Shown here: in pieces, positions 51,790-60,273 of the stretch
How the letters are laid out: each line of letters begins with the position of its first letter
How positions within the stretch are numbered: the first letter of the stretch is position 1
From: Roseomonas sp. KE2513
GTDB taxonomy: Bacteria > Pseudomonadota > Alphaproteobacteria > Acetobacterales > Acetobacteraceae
Reading direction: 5' to 3'
Length of the DNA: 64,000 nucleotides
Assembly: GCF_016107305.1 (NCBI RefSeq)
Contig: NZ_RCVR01000002.1
Coordinates: 248,001-312,000 of the forward strand
Notes under the pieces: generated by a model
What the model was told of the DNA's origin: nothing
What the model saw: the letters and a program-made list of their open reading frames with translations, nothing else
Database searches by the model: none
Program-made: the position numbers and the translations under genes

Positions 51790-52491
51790 ATGTCCGGCTC
51801 TCGGCCCGTGCTTGTTCTCGACGCTGATCCGGGTTTCGCCGCAACCGTCAGCGCCGCCCTCGCCGCGGAGGGCTGGCGGACGAAGGTTGTCGCGACCCCG
51901 GACGAGGCGCGGGTTTCCCTCCGCCGCGACGATCCCTGCATCGCCGTGCTGGACCTCAGCCTTCCTAACACCGCCGCCCTTGTGCGGGAGGCCGCCGGGC
52001 GGCCTGGCCTCTGCGTCATCGCGGTCGGCGATTCGGTGGAGATGGACCGCGTGCTCGGTCCCGAATGCGGCGCGGACGACTTCCTTGCCAAGCCCTTGCC
52101 GCCCGGGGAGGTGGTCGCACACGTGCGGGCGCTCAGCCGCCGACTGGACGCTGCCCTGCGCCCCGCCAAGGATGCCCCGCCCCGGACCGCCGCGTGGAGC
52201 CTCGGCGGGCTGAGGATGGAGCCCGCCCGCCGGCGCGTGGTCGCCACGGACGGCACGGAAACGCGGCTGACCGGCGGCGAGGCAGGCTTCCTCGCGGTGC
52301 TGCTCGACTCCGAGGACCACCTCGCCGCGCGCGAGACGATCTCGGAGCGGGTCCTCGGACGCCGCCTCCTGCCGAACCAGCGGGGGGTGGATCAGATCGC
52401 CTCGAACCTTCGCCAGAAGCTCGGCGCGGCCTCGGCTGGCCATGTCACGGTCGTGGCGGTCAGCGGCAGGGGGTACCGGCTGGTATGGTGA
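51790..52491 (+). CDS. OmpR-type response regulator, orphan
   Basis: A 233-residue two-domain regulator. The receiver (residues 1-120) has acidic DAD (10-12 region, VLVLDADPG), the phosphoacceptor Asp in IAVLDLSLP and the Lys in FLAKPLPP; the switch Ser/Thr after strand 4 is replaced by Gly (IAVGDS). The C-terminal winged helix ends RQKLGAASAGHVTVVAVSGRGYRLVW, typical of OmpR/PhoB. No histidine kinase is adjacent. ATG start after a purine-poor leader; targets unknown. Confidence 0.88.
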   Translation: MSGSRPVLVLDADPGFAATVSAALAAEGWRTKVVATPDEARVSLRRDDPCIAVLDLSLPNTAALVREAAGRPGLCVIAVGDSVEMDRVLGPECGADDFLAKPLPPGEVVAHVRALSRRLDAALRPAKDAPPRTAAWSLGGLRMEPARRRVVATDGTETRLTGGEAGFLAVLLDSEDHLAARETISERVLGRRLLPNQRGVDQIASNLRQKLGAASAGHVTVVAVSGRGYRLVW

Positions 52492-52700
52492 GCGGGCGCC
52501 GCCCTTCGTGACGTCCAGGACGGGCGCGCGCGCTCGCCAAGCCCTTCCGCCGCGGGCGTCCGGATGGTTCAAGCCATCCAGGGCCGTTATGATCCGGCCT
52601 GACGCGCGGACCGGTTCACAGGAAACAGCCCCATGCTTCTCCGCTCCCCGGCGGCCACGGCACGCCGCCTCCCCCACCCCGCCGGCGGGATGGGCTGAGC

Positions 52701-53681
52701 GTGGGAAGCGTCCTTGTCACGGGGGCCGCGGGCTTCATCGGCGCCCATCTCTGCCGCGCCCTGCTCGCGCGCGGGGAGCGGGTCATCGGCCTCGACAACT
52801 TCAATCCCTATTATGACCCTGCCCTGAAGGAGGCGCGGCTGGCCGCCCTTACCGGGAATGCGCCGCCCGGCGCCTTCCGCATGCACCGGATCGACCTCGC
52901 GGATACCGAGGCGCTGCTGGGGATGATGGCCGCCGAGCCCGATATCGACCGCGTCGCGCATCTTGGCGCCCAGGCGGGGGTGCGCTGGTCGCTGGAGGCG
53001 CCCTTCGCCTATGCGGCCGCCAACGTCACCGGGCATCTCGGCATCCTCGAGGGCATCCGGCGGAGCGAAGGACGCATCCGCCACACCGTCTATGCCTCCA
53101 CCAGCTCGGTTTACGGCTCGCGCACGGACGGGCCCTTCCGCGAGACGGACCGGGTGGACAACCCCGCCTCCCTCTATGCCGCGACCAAGGCGGCGGGGGA
53201 GCTGATGAGCAAGGTCTATACCCAGCTCTACCGCCTGCCGCTCACGGGGCTCCGCTTCTTCACCGTCTATGGCCCCTGGGGCCGGCCGGACATGGCCTAC
53301 TGGCTCTTCACCGACGCCATGCTGAAGGGGGAACCGATCAAGCTCTTCAACGGCGGGCGGATGCGGCGGGACTTCACCTTCGTGGACGACATCGTGGCCG
53401 GCGTAATTGCCGCGCTGGACAATCCGCCCGCCGATGGTGGCCACCGCCTCTACAACATTGGCAACAGCCGGCAGGAGGAGCTGCTCGACATGGTCTCCAT
53501 CCTGGAGGAGTTGCTGGGGGTGAAGGCCGTCCGCGTGCTCCAGCCGATGCAGCCCGGCGACGTGCCGGCCACCTTCGCCGACGTCTCGGCCATGAAGCGC
53601 GATTTCGGCTGGGAGCCGACGACCGACCTGCGCGACGGGCTCGGCCACTTCGTTGGCTGGTGGCGAGGGCACTTCGGATGA
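52701..53681 (+). CDS. NAD-dependent epimerase, UDP-glucuronate 4-epimerase-like
   Basis: A 326-residue extended SDR. GAAGFIGAHLC binds NAD, the active-site Ser/Thr is in YASTSSVYG, and YAATKAAGE supplies the Tyr-x-x-x-Lys pair. The segment FNPYYDPALKEARL and GPWGRPDMAYWLF(T) are characteristic of UDP-glucuronic acid 4-epimerases (UDP-GlcA to UDP-GalA) rather than GalE. GTG start at 52701. First gene of the glycan cluster and overlaps the next frame. Confidence 0.92.
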   Translation: MGSVLVTGAAGFIGAHLCRALLARGERVIGLDNFNPYYDPALKEARLAALTGNAPPGAFRMHRIDLADTEALLGMMAAEPDIDRVAHLGAQAGVRWSLEAPFAYAAANVTGHLGILEGIRRSEGRIRHTVYASTSSVYGSRTDGPFRETDRVDNPASLYAATKAAGELMSKVYTQLYRLPLTGLRFFTVYGPWGRPDMAYWLFTDAMLKGEPIKLFNGGRMRRDFTFVDDIVAGVIAALDNPPADGGHRLYNIGNSRQEELLDMVSILEELLGVKAVRVLQPMQPGDVPATFADVSAMKRDFGWEPTTDLRDGLGHFVGWWRGHFG

Positions 53682-54834
53682 GGCGCGGGCCGGAGCGGAG
53701 GGCTTAGCCATTCCCGCCTTCCTGCCGCTCGTCGCCCCGCCGATCGTCATCTTCTCCTTTACCCGGCCCGACTACCTCGGGCGACTCTGCCAGTCTCTGA
53801 AGGCGCAGGAAGGCGTGGCCGTCACGGGGCGGCAGATGCACCTCATGCAGGACGGCTCGCGCTCCCCGCGCTCGGGCGTCGTCTACGGCGATCCCGCCCT
53901 CATCGAGAGGAGCATCGCGGTGTTCCGCGAGCACTTCCCCGAGGGCACGGTGCACGCCTCCCCGGAGAACCTCGGCGTCGCGATGAACATCCAGCGTGGC
54001 GAGGAGCTCGTCTTCCGCCGGCTGCACGCCGAGATCGGCTACTTCTTCGAGGAGGACCTCGAACTCGGCCCCTGGTACCTCTGCATGCTCGAGGAGATGC
54101 GCCGCCAGCTCGGCCCGCATCCGGAGGTCGGCTACATCGCCGCCTATGGGGACCACGCCATCCCCTCCGATCCGGCCGCGCCCCGGCTCGTGCCGCTGGA
54201 GCACCACTGGGGCTTCGGCCTGACGCGCCGCTGCTGGAAGGCCATGCAGCCCTGGCTGGAGCCCTTCCTGCAAGTCTATGCGGAGGTGGACTACCGCGCT
54301 CGGCCGGACCTGCGCATCGTCGAGCTCTACGCGGAGAAGGCGGTTGCCCACACCGCCTCCTCTCAGGACGTGGCGAAGACGATGGCCTGCGCCGATCTCG
54401 GCTTCGCCCGGATCAACACCGATGTCTGCTACGCCCGCTACATCGGCGCGCTCGGCGAATCCTTCCGCCCCGCGGATTTCAGCGTGCTGGGCTTCGACGA
54501 GATGGCCTACGTGACCGCGCCGCCCGCGCAGCCGCCCGTCATCACCCGGACCGCCGTGGATGAGATCATCCGGATGAAGCGCGAGGCCTGCGTCGAGCAT
54601 CGCCGGCACGCCTTCGACGCGGAGCTGGCGGCGATGCGACAGCGCCTGAGCAACCCGGACCGCCCGGTGACCCGTGAGCAGCTCGACACGCTCTGGCTTC
54701 TCCTCATGGACCGCCTGCCGGACGACGAGGAGTATTACCGGCAGAATGTCGGGCTGATCTCCCTGCGGGAGGTCCGCCGCGCCCTGCTGCAGAGCGACGA
54801 GGCGAAGGCCAAGAGCTGCTACATGCTGCCCTGA
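53653..54834 (+). CDS. GT-A-type glycosyltransferase-like protein
   Basis: Up to 393 residues. PPIVIFSFTRPDYLGRLCQSLKAQ followed by QDGS is the entry of a GT-A nucleotide-sugar fold like that of GNT-I-related transferases; ENLGVAMNIQRGE and YFFEEDLELGPWYL (EED as a DxD-like metal site) support this, as does the GFGLTRRCW stretch. The C terminus KSCYMLP is unusual. No ATG or GTG precedes the conserved core; TTG 53653, inside the epimerase end, is the only upstream standard start, so the true start is doubtful. Donor and acceptor unknown. Confidence 0.75.
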   Translation: MAGGEGTSDEARAGAEGLAIPAFLPLVAPPIVIFSFTRPDYLGRLCQSLKAQEGVAVTGRQMHLMQDGSRSPRSGVVYGDPALIERSIAVFREHFPEGTVHASPENLGVAMNIQRGEELVFRRLHAEIGYFFEEDLELGPWYLCMLEEMRRQLGPHPEVGYIAAYGDHAIPSDPAAPRLVPLEHHWGFGLTRRCWKAMQPWLEPFLQVYAEVDYRARPDLRIVELYAEKAVAHTASSQDVAKTMACADLGFARINTDVCYARYIGALGESFRPADFSVLGFDEMAYVTAPPAQPPVITRTAVDEIIRMKREACVEHRRHAFDAELAAMRQRLSNPDRPVTREQLDTLWLLLMDRLPDDEEYYRQNVGLISLREVRRALLQSDEAKAKSCYMLP

Positions 54835-54970
54835 TCCGGCGGATCGCGCCCCGGCGACCGCCCCGCCACTTCTTGCCAAGGCGCAGCGACTGTGCGGAAA
54901 TATCGCGGCGCGGGCGCCCCGCGATGAAGATGGTGAAACCGGAACCCTCCATGCCCGACTACTCGGCGCC

Positions 54971-55609
54971 GTGATCCGGGGACACCTGGACGCGCTCACC
55001 CCCCTCGGCTTCGTCGAGGGCTGGTGCTTCGACGATGAGGAGCCCGACCGGACGCTCCCTGTCCTCGTCAGGAGCCCCGAAGGAGAGGAACTCGCCGCGG
55101 GCCACGCGAACCTCTTCCGTGCGGATCTGGCCCATGTTCGATTCGGCCACGGCTGGTGCGCCTTCCGGCTGCGCCTCTCCCTGCCCGTTGAAGAAGCGGC
55201 CGCGACGCCGCTCGAACTGAGCGTTCCCGGGAACGGGCGGGAAATCGAGGCGCCGCGCGTCCTGCCGATCCGCGCGGGCGCCGAGCCCTCCTGCAACACC
55301 ATCGCCAAGGTCATCGCCGCCGATCCGACCGTGACGGGCGCCATCGAGCAGCTCCGCGCCTACGGCCCGGTGCTGGAGGACTTCATGACCCGGCGCGGCA
55401 TCGATGACTTCATCCACACGGCCTATGTCTACGTCCTCGGCCGGCCGGTGGACCTGGACGGGTTGGCCATCTACGGCCCGCTGCTGGAGATGGGCGCGCT
55501 CTCGCCCTACGGGCTGCTGGCCCTGCTCGCGGCCAGCGACGAGTTCCACGCACGCCCGCGCTTCCTCGCCGCCCCCAACTCGCCCGCCTTCGTGTTCCGC
55601 CGGTCATGA
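54971..55609 (+). CDS. Hypothetical two-domain protein with DUF4214-like C terminus
   Basis: A 212-residue protein from GTG 54971. Residues 1-95 form a beta domain (GHLDALTPLGFVEGWCFDDE, GHGWCAFRLRLSLP) of the type that precedes glycan-related enzymes in surface-polysaccharide loci. Residues about 140-200 (DFIHTAYVYVLGRPVDLDGL... then LLALLAASDEF) match the DUF4214 helical pattern, with the DxDG-like turn. ATGA overlap with the next gene shows coupling. Role probably in surface glycan or glycoprotein assembly. Confidence 0.65.
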   Translation: MIRGHLDALTPLGFVEGWCFDDEEPDRTLPVLVRSPEGEELAAGHANLFRADLAHVRFGHGWCAFRLRLSLPVEEAAATPLELSVPGNGREIEAPRVLPIRAGAEPSCNTIAKVIAADPTVTGAIEQLRAYGPVLEDFMTRRGIDDFIHTAYVYVLGRPVDLDGLAIYGPLLEMGALSPYGLLALLAASDEFHARPRFLAAPNSPAFVFRRS

Positions 55610-56700
55610 GCGAGGGCAACGCGGCGCTGCCCGAGTTCCGGGGGCGCCTGCTGGTTTCCATCCCCGGATCCTGGATCGACCGGCTGCGCCTGCCCGGCTC
55701 GCTTTTCGGGCGCGAGGTGCTGCGCGACATCGCCATGCCCGTCGAGCTTCGCGCGGCGCTCGCGCTGCTCTCGGCCGAGGCGGACGCGCAGTCGGTGCCG
55801 CTGCAATTCGTGGCCCGGCCTGAGATCTTCACCCATGGCCGCTCCCGCGCCTGGCTCGACGACCGCATCGGCAACGCGCGGGACCACGTCATCCTCACCG
55901 ACGGGCACACGCTTCGCACCCTGCCTGGGCTGCGCAACCACATGTTCTTCTACCCCCGCGGCATCCCCGCGCAGGAGGCGGCGCTGCGGCGCCTGATCGG
56001 CATCGCGCCCGAGCTGTTCAGCGGCCTCGCCTCCCAGATCAACGGCGGCCTGGCCTTTCGCTGCGGTGGCGCCTGGCACCGTCCGCCGGGGGTGCATCTC
56101 CGGCTGCGCACCACGCCCGATACGGGGCGGGTGGAGCGCTTCCCCTTCCTCGCCGCCCGGCTCCACGACGATGCCGACCCGCGGCCGGTCAAGGCGGCGC
56201 CCGCCGGCGAGGCGCTGCCGGAGGACCGGCCGGTCCGCTACGTTCCCCTGAGCGAGACCGCCCTGGCCGACGGAGTCTTCATGCGGGACCTCGCGGAGAG
56301 GGTGCAGCGCGCGATCTTCGGCGGGCCAGAGCGGCTGTTGCTGGAACTCTCGCGGCCCGAGGGCTCGCCGAGCGCAACGGACCGGATGGCGGCCGCGACG
56401 CTCGCCTTCTCGGAAACGCGCGTCGCCTTCCCGCGCAGCCCTTCTCGGAACGTGCAGTTCGTCACGGCGCCGCCGCGCGGGCTACGAATGGATTCGCTAC
56501 TGATACATCCTGGCATCGCCTTCTGGCGCTACGGTCTCGACTTCTACGGTGCGGCCGAGCGGATCGAGGTTCCGGTGGGGACGAACCCCGTCAACCGCTT
56601 TCGCAACCTCCTCTCCTCCTGGCTCGGGCGGCCGGTCGCCGTGCTCCGCCAGGACGCGGTCGGCGAGGTGCCGCGCGTGACGCTGAGCGAGGCGCCATGA
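55606..56700 (+). CDS. Hypothetical protein of the glycan cluster (364 aa)
   Basis: I do not recognise this family. It has no signal peptide or membrane helix. Visible points: an acidic/aromatic region GRSRAWLDDRIGNARDHVIL, a turn with FFYPRGIPAQEAAL, and a C-terminal hydrophobic-rich part LLIHPGIAFWRYGLDFYGAA. It overlaps the genes on both sides by 4 bases (ATGA), so it belongs to the same operon as the DUF4214-like protein and the glycosyltransferase. Could be a glycan-modifying enzyme with a novel fold or a scaffold. Confidence 0.6.
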   Translation: MSEGNAALPEFRGRLLVSIPGSWIDRLRLPGSLFGREVLRDIAMPVELRAALALLSAEADAQSVPLQFVARPEIFTHGRSRAWLDDRIGNARDHVILTDGHTLRTLPGLRNHMFFYPRGIPAQEAALRRLIGIAPELFSGLASQINGGLAFRCGGAWHRPPGVHLRLRTTPDTGRVERFPFLAARLHDDADPRPVKAAPAGEALPEDRPVRYVPLSETALADGVFMRDLAERVQRAIFGGPERLLLELSRPEGSPSATDRMAAATLAFSETRVAFPRSPSRNVQFVTAPPRGLRMDSLLIHPGIAFWRYGLDFYGAAERIEVPVGTNPVNRFRNLLSSWLGRPVAVLRQDAVGEVPRVTLSEAP

Positions 56701-57791
56701 GCACGACGGCCACGCGCCCGCGCCTGAACATCGATATTGGCCCGCTGCTCGAGGACCAGTGGACCGGCATCTCCGTCTTTACCCGGCGCCTCGTGCAGGC
56801 GCTCGATGCCAGCGGGCGGCTGGACCTCTCCTTCAGCGTGCGGATGATGCAGCTCCACGCCGCCGAGGTGCGCGAGACCATCCGCCACGGCTCCGGCGCC
56901 TTCCTGCGCGCGCAACTCGACAAGCGCGACGCGGCGGAGCGCCCGCCGCTGGACCCTGCCCTGCCGCTCTTCTACCCCTCGGTAAAGTCCCACCCGAACA
57001 TCGTGCCGCGCGAGGCGAGCACGATCCACGACATGAGCACGCTTGTGATGCCGGAGACGCATGACGAGCGGAATGTCGCCCATCACCTCGATCCACTGCG
57101 CAACGAGCTCTCGACCGACGAGGTGGTGTTCTGCGTCTCCGAGGCGACGCGGCGCGCGGTCTGCGCCACCTTTCCTTGGGCCGAGCGCCGCACGCGCCTG
57201 CTCATGCAATACGTGGACTGGCCCGAGGAATTCGCGGCCTATGAGCGCAACCTTCCGCCGGTGGAGCTGGACCGCTACGCCGTGGTGATCGGCACGATCG
57301 AGCCGCGCAAGAACCTCGACCTGCTGCTGCGCGCGCTGGAGCATCCCGCCGTCGCCGCCTCGCGCCTCACCTTCTTTGTGATCGGCAAGCGCGGCTGGCT
57401 GGTGGACCAAGCCCTGGCGCGGCTGCGGCCGGAAGTGGCGCAGCGCGTGAAGTTCACCGGATTCGTCTCGGAATTCGTGAAGTACCGCCTGCTGAAGTCG
57501 GCCGAGTTCCTTGTTCTCCCCTCCGTTTACGAGGGCTTCGGCATCCCGGCGGTGGAGGCGATGAGCCTCGGCAAGCCCGTGCTCGCTTCCCTCACCTCCA
57601 GCTTCCCGGAGGTGATCGGCAATGCCGGCCTCTTCTTCGACCCCTTCTCGGTGGACGAGTTCGCTCTTGCGCTGAAGGAGATGTCTGACGTGCGCCGCGC
57701 GGCGGAACTCGCGCCCAAGGCGCTTGCCCAGGCCGCTTCCTTCAGCCCGCAGCGGATGGCGGCGCCTGTGCTGGACTGGCTGGGCGCCTGA
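56697..57791 (+). CDS. Glycosyltransferase family 4-type (GT-B)
   Basis: A 364-residue GT-B enzyme. The N-terminal half begins LNIDIGPLLEDQWTGISVFTRRLV, the G-I-x-x-F/Y motif of GT4 proteins; the C-terminal half has VVIGTIEPRKNLDLLLRALE and PSVYEGFGIPAVEAMSLGKPV, the E-x7-E nucleotide-sugar site. Transfers a hexose or similar sugar in polysaccharide assembly; donor unknown. Overlaps the previous gene by 4 bases and ends convergently with the minus-strand gene at 57804. Confidence 0.9.
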   Translation: MSTTATRPRLNIDIGPLLEDQWTGISVFTRRLVQALDASGRLDLSFSVRMMQLHAAEVRETIRHGSGAFLRAQLDKRDAAERPPLDPALPLFYPSVKSHPNIVPREASTIHDMSTLVMPETHDERNVAHHLDPLRNELSTDEVVFCVSEATRRAVCATFPWAERRTRLLMQYVDWPEEFAAYERNLPPVELDRYAVVIGTIEPRKNLDLLLRALEHPAVAASRLTFFVIGKRGWLVDQALARLRPEVAQRVKFTGFVSEFVKYRLLKSAEFLVLPSVYEGFGIPAVEAMSLGKPVLASLTSSFPEVIGNAGLFFDPFSVDEFALALKEMSDVRRAAELAPKALAQAASFSPQRMAAPVLDWLGA

Positions 57792-57803
57792 GGCCCACCC
57801 GGT

Positions 57804-58529
57804 TCAGACCGAGCGCGCCTCGATCCCCCGGAGTGCGACACCGAGCATGCGCGGGTCGGACTGGCCGCGGTTGAGGGGCGAGTCCGTGCGCACGACGTCA
57901 ATGTCGAGACGCATGGCGCCACCGCGGGACACCTCGGCTGGCGGCGGCTGCGCCACCAGCACGCGCCCCTCGGGCCCCTGCTCAAGGGTTACGGTCGCCC
58001 AGGCGCCGCCATCGAGCGCGACGCGGACATCGCCCAGCACCTCCGGGCAGAAGGCGGAGTGGACGAGGAGCCGGATCTCGGCCGGCTGCGCCACGCGGGG
58101 CAGGAAGACGGCCGCGCGCGGCTCAGGGCCGATCCAGCGGAAGGAACGGCCGTTCGCACCCGTCTCGGCGTCGTAGAAGCCCTCCTGCCGCATCTCCCGG
58201 TCGCAGACGACCAGCGCCTCGGTCGGGAGCGAGGGCTCGGGCTCGGGCTGGAGAGGCTCGACCGCCTGCACGGCGGCCGGCCCCGGATCGCCCCATTCCA
58301 TCAGGCCCACGCCGGAATTAAGGGTGAGTTGCATCGCTTCCATCGCCGCCAGCCGCTGCAGCAGCCATGCCGCCGCCGCCTCCGGCGAGAGGCCGGCGAG
58401 CTCCGTTGCGTACCGGTCGAGGATGCGGCGCTGCAGGGCGTGGTCGGCCGGGAGCGCGCCGGACGATTCGGCGGCGCCCCGGAGATCCGCCGCGGCAAAC
58501 GCGCCGCCCTGCATCGAGTGCCGGACCAT
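57804..58529 (-). CDS. Hypothetical protein of the glycan cluster (241 aa)
   Basis: Not recognised. Residues 1-75 are helical (LQRRILDRYATELAGLSPEA, AWLLQRLAAMEAMQLTL). Residues about 95-241 form a beta sandwich with RSFRWIGPEPRAAVFLPRV, a pattern like the small carbohydrate-associated beta modules in surface-glycan loci. No signal peptide. Convergent with the glycosyltransferase gene by 13 bases and upstream of the sugar-activation genes on the same strand, which suggests membership of the same pathway. Confidence 0.6.
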   Translation of the reverse strand: MVRHSMQGGAFAAADLRGAAESSGALPADHALQRRILDRYATELAGLSPEAAAAWLLQRLAAMEAMQLTLNSGVGLMEWGDPGPAAVQAVEPLQPEPEPSLPTEALVVCDREMRQEGFYDAETGANGRSFRWIGPEPRAAVFLPRVAQPAEIRLLVHSAFCPEVLGDVRVALDGGAWATVTLEQGPEGRVLVAQPPPAEVSRGGAMRLDIDVVRTDSPLNRGQSDPRMLGVALRGIEARSV

Positions 58530-58589
58530 CCTTCCCCCAACCGAATGCGGAGCGACTCTACTGCACCCCCGTCCCGGCCGGAAGGGTGC

Positions 58590-59276
58590 TCAGTGCGCGG
58601 CCACCGGCGTCACGTCGTGCACGAGCGGGTAGAGCGCCTCGGCCAGCGCGAGGTCCTCGGCGGTCTTGATGACGTGCCCCGCGAGCCGGTTGATGCTGTT
58701 GAGCCCGACCTTGCCCGCATAGGTCGCGCACTGCCCGCCCTTGAAGGCGGCCAGGTAGGTGCTGCTGCGCCAGCCCGTGATCGACCAGGTGACGCGGCGC
58801 ACCGGCGGCAGGTCCTGCGAGTTGGTCTTCTCGGACAGCGTGAAGTTCACGGGCTCGCCGCGGCAGAAGGCCTCCAGCGGCTCGTCCACGACGCTGAGCA
58901 TGACGTCGTAGTCGCCGCCGATCATGTCCTCGGTGAAGCGCGCGATCTCGCCCACCGTCAGCAGCGGCGCGATGGAGTGCACCTGGAAGAGACGGTCGCA
59001 GGGATGCGTCTCAAGGAACTGCGCCACGAACTGCTCGCTGGTGGCGACGTTGTTCGCCAGCTCCGCCGGGCGCTTGTGGAAGTGCGCCCCCTCGGCCACC
59101 GCCATCTCGCCGAAGGTGTCGTGCTCGGAGTTCACCCAGACCTCGTCGAAGACACCGGCCGCGAGGCACTTGCGCACGGCGTGCACGAGGAGGGGCACGC
59201 CCTGCAATGGCAGCAGGTTCTTCTGCTTCAGGCGCTGGCTGCCCATCCGCGCCGGGATCATCGCGATGTTCGTCAT
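58590..59276 (-). CDS. Cytidylyltransferase, CMP-sugar synthetase-like
   Basis: A 228-residue enzyme of the NeuA/KdsB superfamily. IAMIPARMGSQRLKQKNL is the nucleotide-binding motif; the Arg/Lys after AR supports CTP binding; EHDTFGEMAVAEGAHFHKRP and VNSEHD follow the fold. It would activate a nonulosonic acid, Kdo-like or other sugar as a CMP derivative. ATG 59276 was chosen over an upstream frame to 59486 because homology starts there. First in line with the dehydrogenase and hydratase genes on the minus strand. Confidence 0.85.
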   Translation of the reverse strand: MTNIAMIPARMGSQRLKQKNLLPLQGVPLLVHAVRKCLAAGVFDEVWVNSEHDTFGEMAVAEGAHFHKRPAELANNVATSEQFVAQFLETHPCDRLFQVHSIAPLLTVGEIARFTEDMIGGDYDVMLSVVDEPLEAFCRGEPVNFTLSEKTNSQDLPPVRRVTWSITGWRSSTYLAAFKGGQCATYAGKVGLNSINRLAGHVIKTAEDLALAEALYPLVHDVTPVAAH

Positions 59277-59307
59277 GCTCGTCTCGTCCGGGTTGAACGG
59301 GCCCCGT

Positions 59308-60273
59308 TCAGGGTGCCCAGGGGCTGAGGAAGGTGAGCGGGTCCGTGGCCTGCGCGAGCCCCGCAATGGCGGCGCGGCCCATGGCCACCACCGCCTCGTT
59401 CGCGCTGCCGCCGATATGCGCTGTCGCGAGGAAGTTCGGCAGACCGAGGAGTTCCGTGTCCGTCGGCGGCTCGCTTGCGAAGACATCGAAGAGGGCGGCG
59501 GAGAGCTGTCCGGACTGCAGCGCCGCCTTCAGCGCCGCCTCGTCCACCAGGCCACCGCGCGCCGTGTTCACGAGCACCGCGCCCTTGCGCATGGCCGCGA
59601 GGCGCCCGGCATCGATCATGTTCGCCGTATCCGGCGTGGAGGGGACATGGAGCGACACCACGTCGGCTTCGGCGATCAGCGCGTCGAGGCCAACGCTCTC
59701 CACGCCATGGGCCGCGCAGAACTCCGAGATGTCGCGGATATCATGGGCGAGGACACGCACCCCGATGGCGCGCAGCATCCGGGCAAGTTCCTTGCCCACA
59801 TGCCCGCAGCCGATGAGGCCGACCGTCGCGTCCGAGATCTGCCGGCCGAGATATTGCCGCCAGATGCCCGCTCGGATCTCGGCCTGCGAAGTGGTGACGC
59901 CGCGCAGACCCGCAATCATGAAGCAGAGGGCGAGCTCGGCCACGGAACGGCGATTCACTCCGCCGGTCCAGCCGACCTGCACGCCATGCGCGGCTGCAGC
60001 CTTGAGATCCACGTTGTCGAGGCCGACGCCGTACTTGCTGACGACCCGCAGCCCGGGCAGCGCCTCGAAAAGCGGGCCGCCGATCGCCTCCAGCGCCACC
60101 ACGGCCGCCTCGTGCCCGCGGAGGAACTCGACGAGCTCCGCGCCCACCAGGGTGCGGCCCGTGTCGTTGAAGGTGACATTCGGGTAGAGCGCCGCGAGCT
60201 CCGCCCGCAGCACCGGATGACGCGAGAAGGAGCGCGAGAGAACCGCGATCCGCGTCTCGGTGGTGACGGCCAT
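59308..60273 (-). CDS. 2-hydroxyacid dehydrogenase (D-isomer specific)
   Basis: A 321-residue NAD(P)-dependent enzyme. GLIGCGHVGKELARML binds the cofactor; NTARGGLVDEAAL carries the catalytic Arg, ASEPPTDTEL the Glu, and TAHIGGS the His. It resembles phosphoglycerate dehydrogenase-like enzymes but lacks an ACT domain. ATG 60273 overlaps the hydratase stop by one base (TGATG). In this context it would reduce or oxidise a 2-keto/2-hydroxy sugar acid; that is inference. Confidence 0.9.
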   Translation of the reverse strand: MAVTTETRIAVLSRSFSRHPVLRAELAALYPNVTFNDTGRTLVGAELVEFLRGHEAAVVALEAIGGPLFEALPGLRVVSKYGVGLDNVDLKAAAAHGVQVGWTGGVNRRSVAELALCFMIAGLRGVTTSQAEIRAGIWRQYLGRQISDATVGLIGCGHVGKELARMLRAIGVRVLAHDIRDISEFCAAHGVESVGLDALIAEADVVSLHVPSTPDTANMIDAGRLAAMRKGAVLVNTARGGLVDEAALKAALQSGQLSAALFDVFASEPPTDTELLGLPNFLATAHIGGSANEAVVAMGRAAIAGLAQATDPLTFLSPWAP

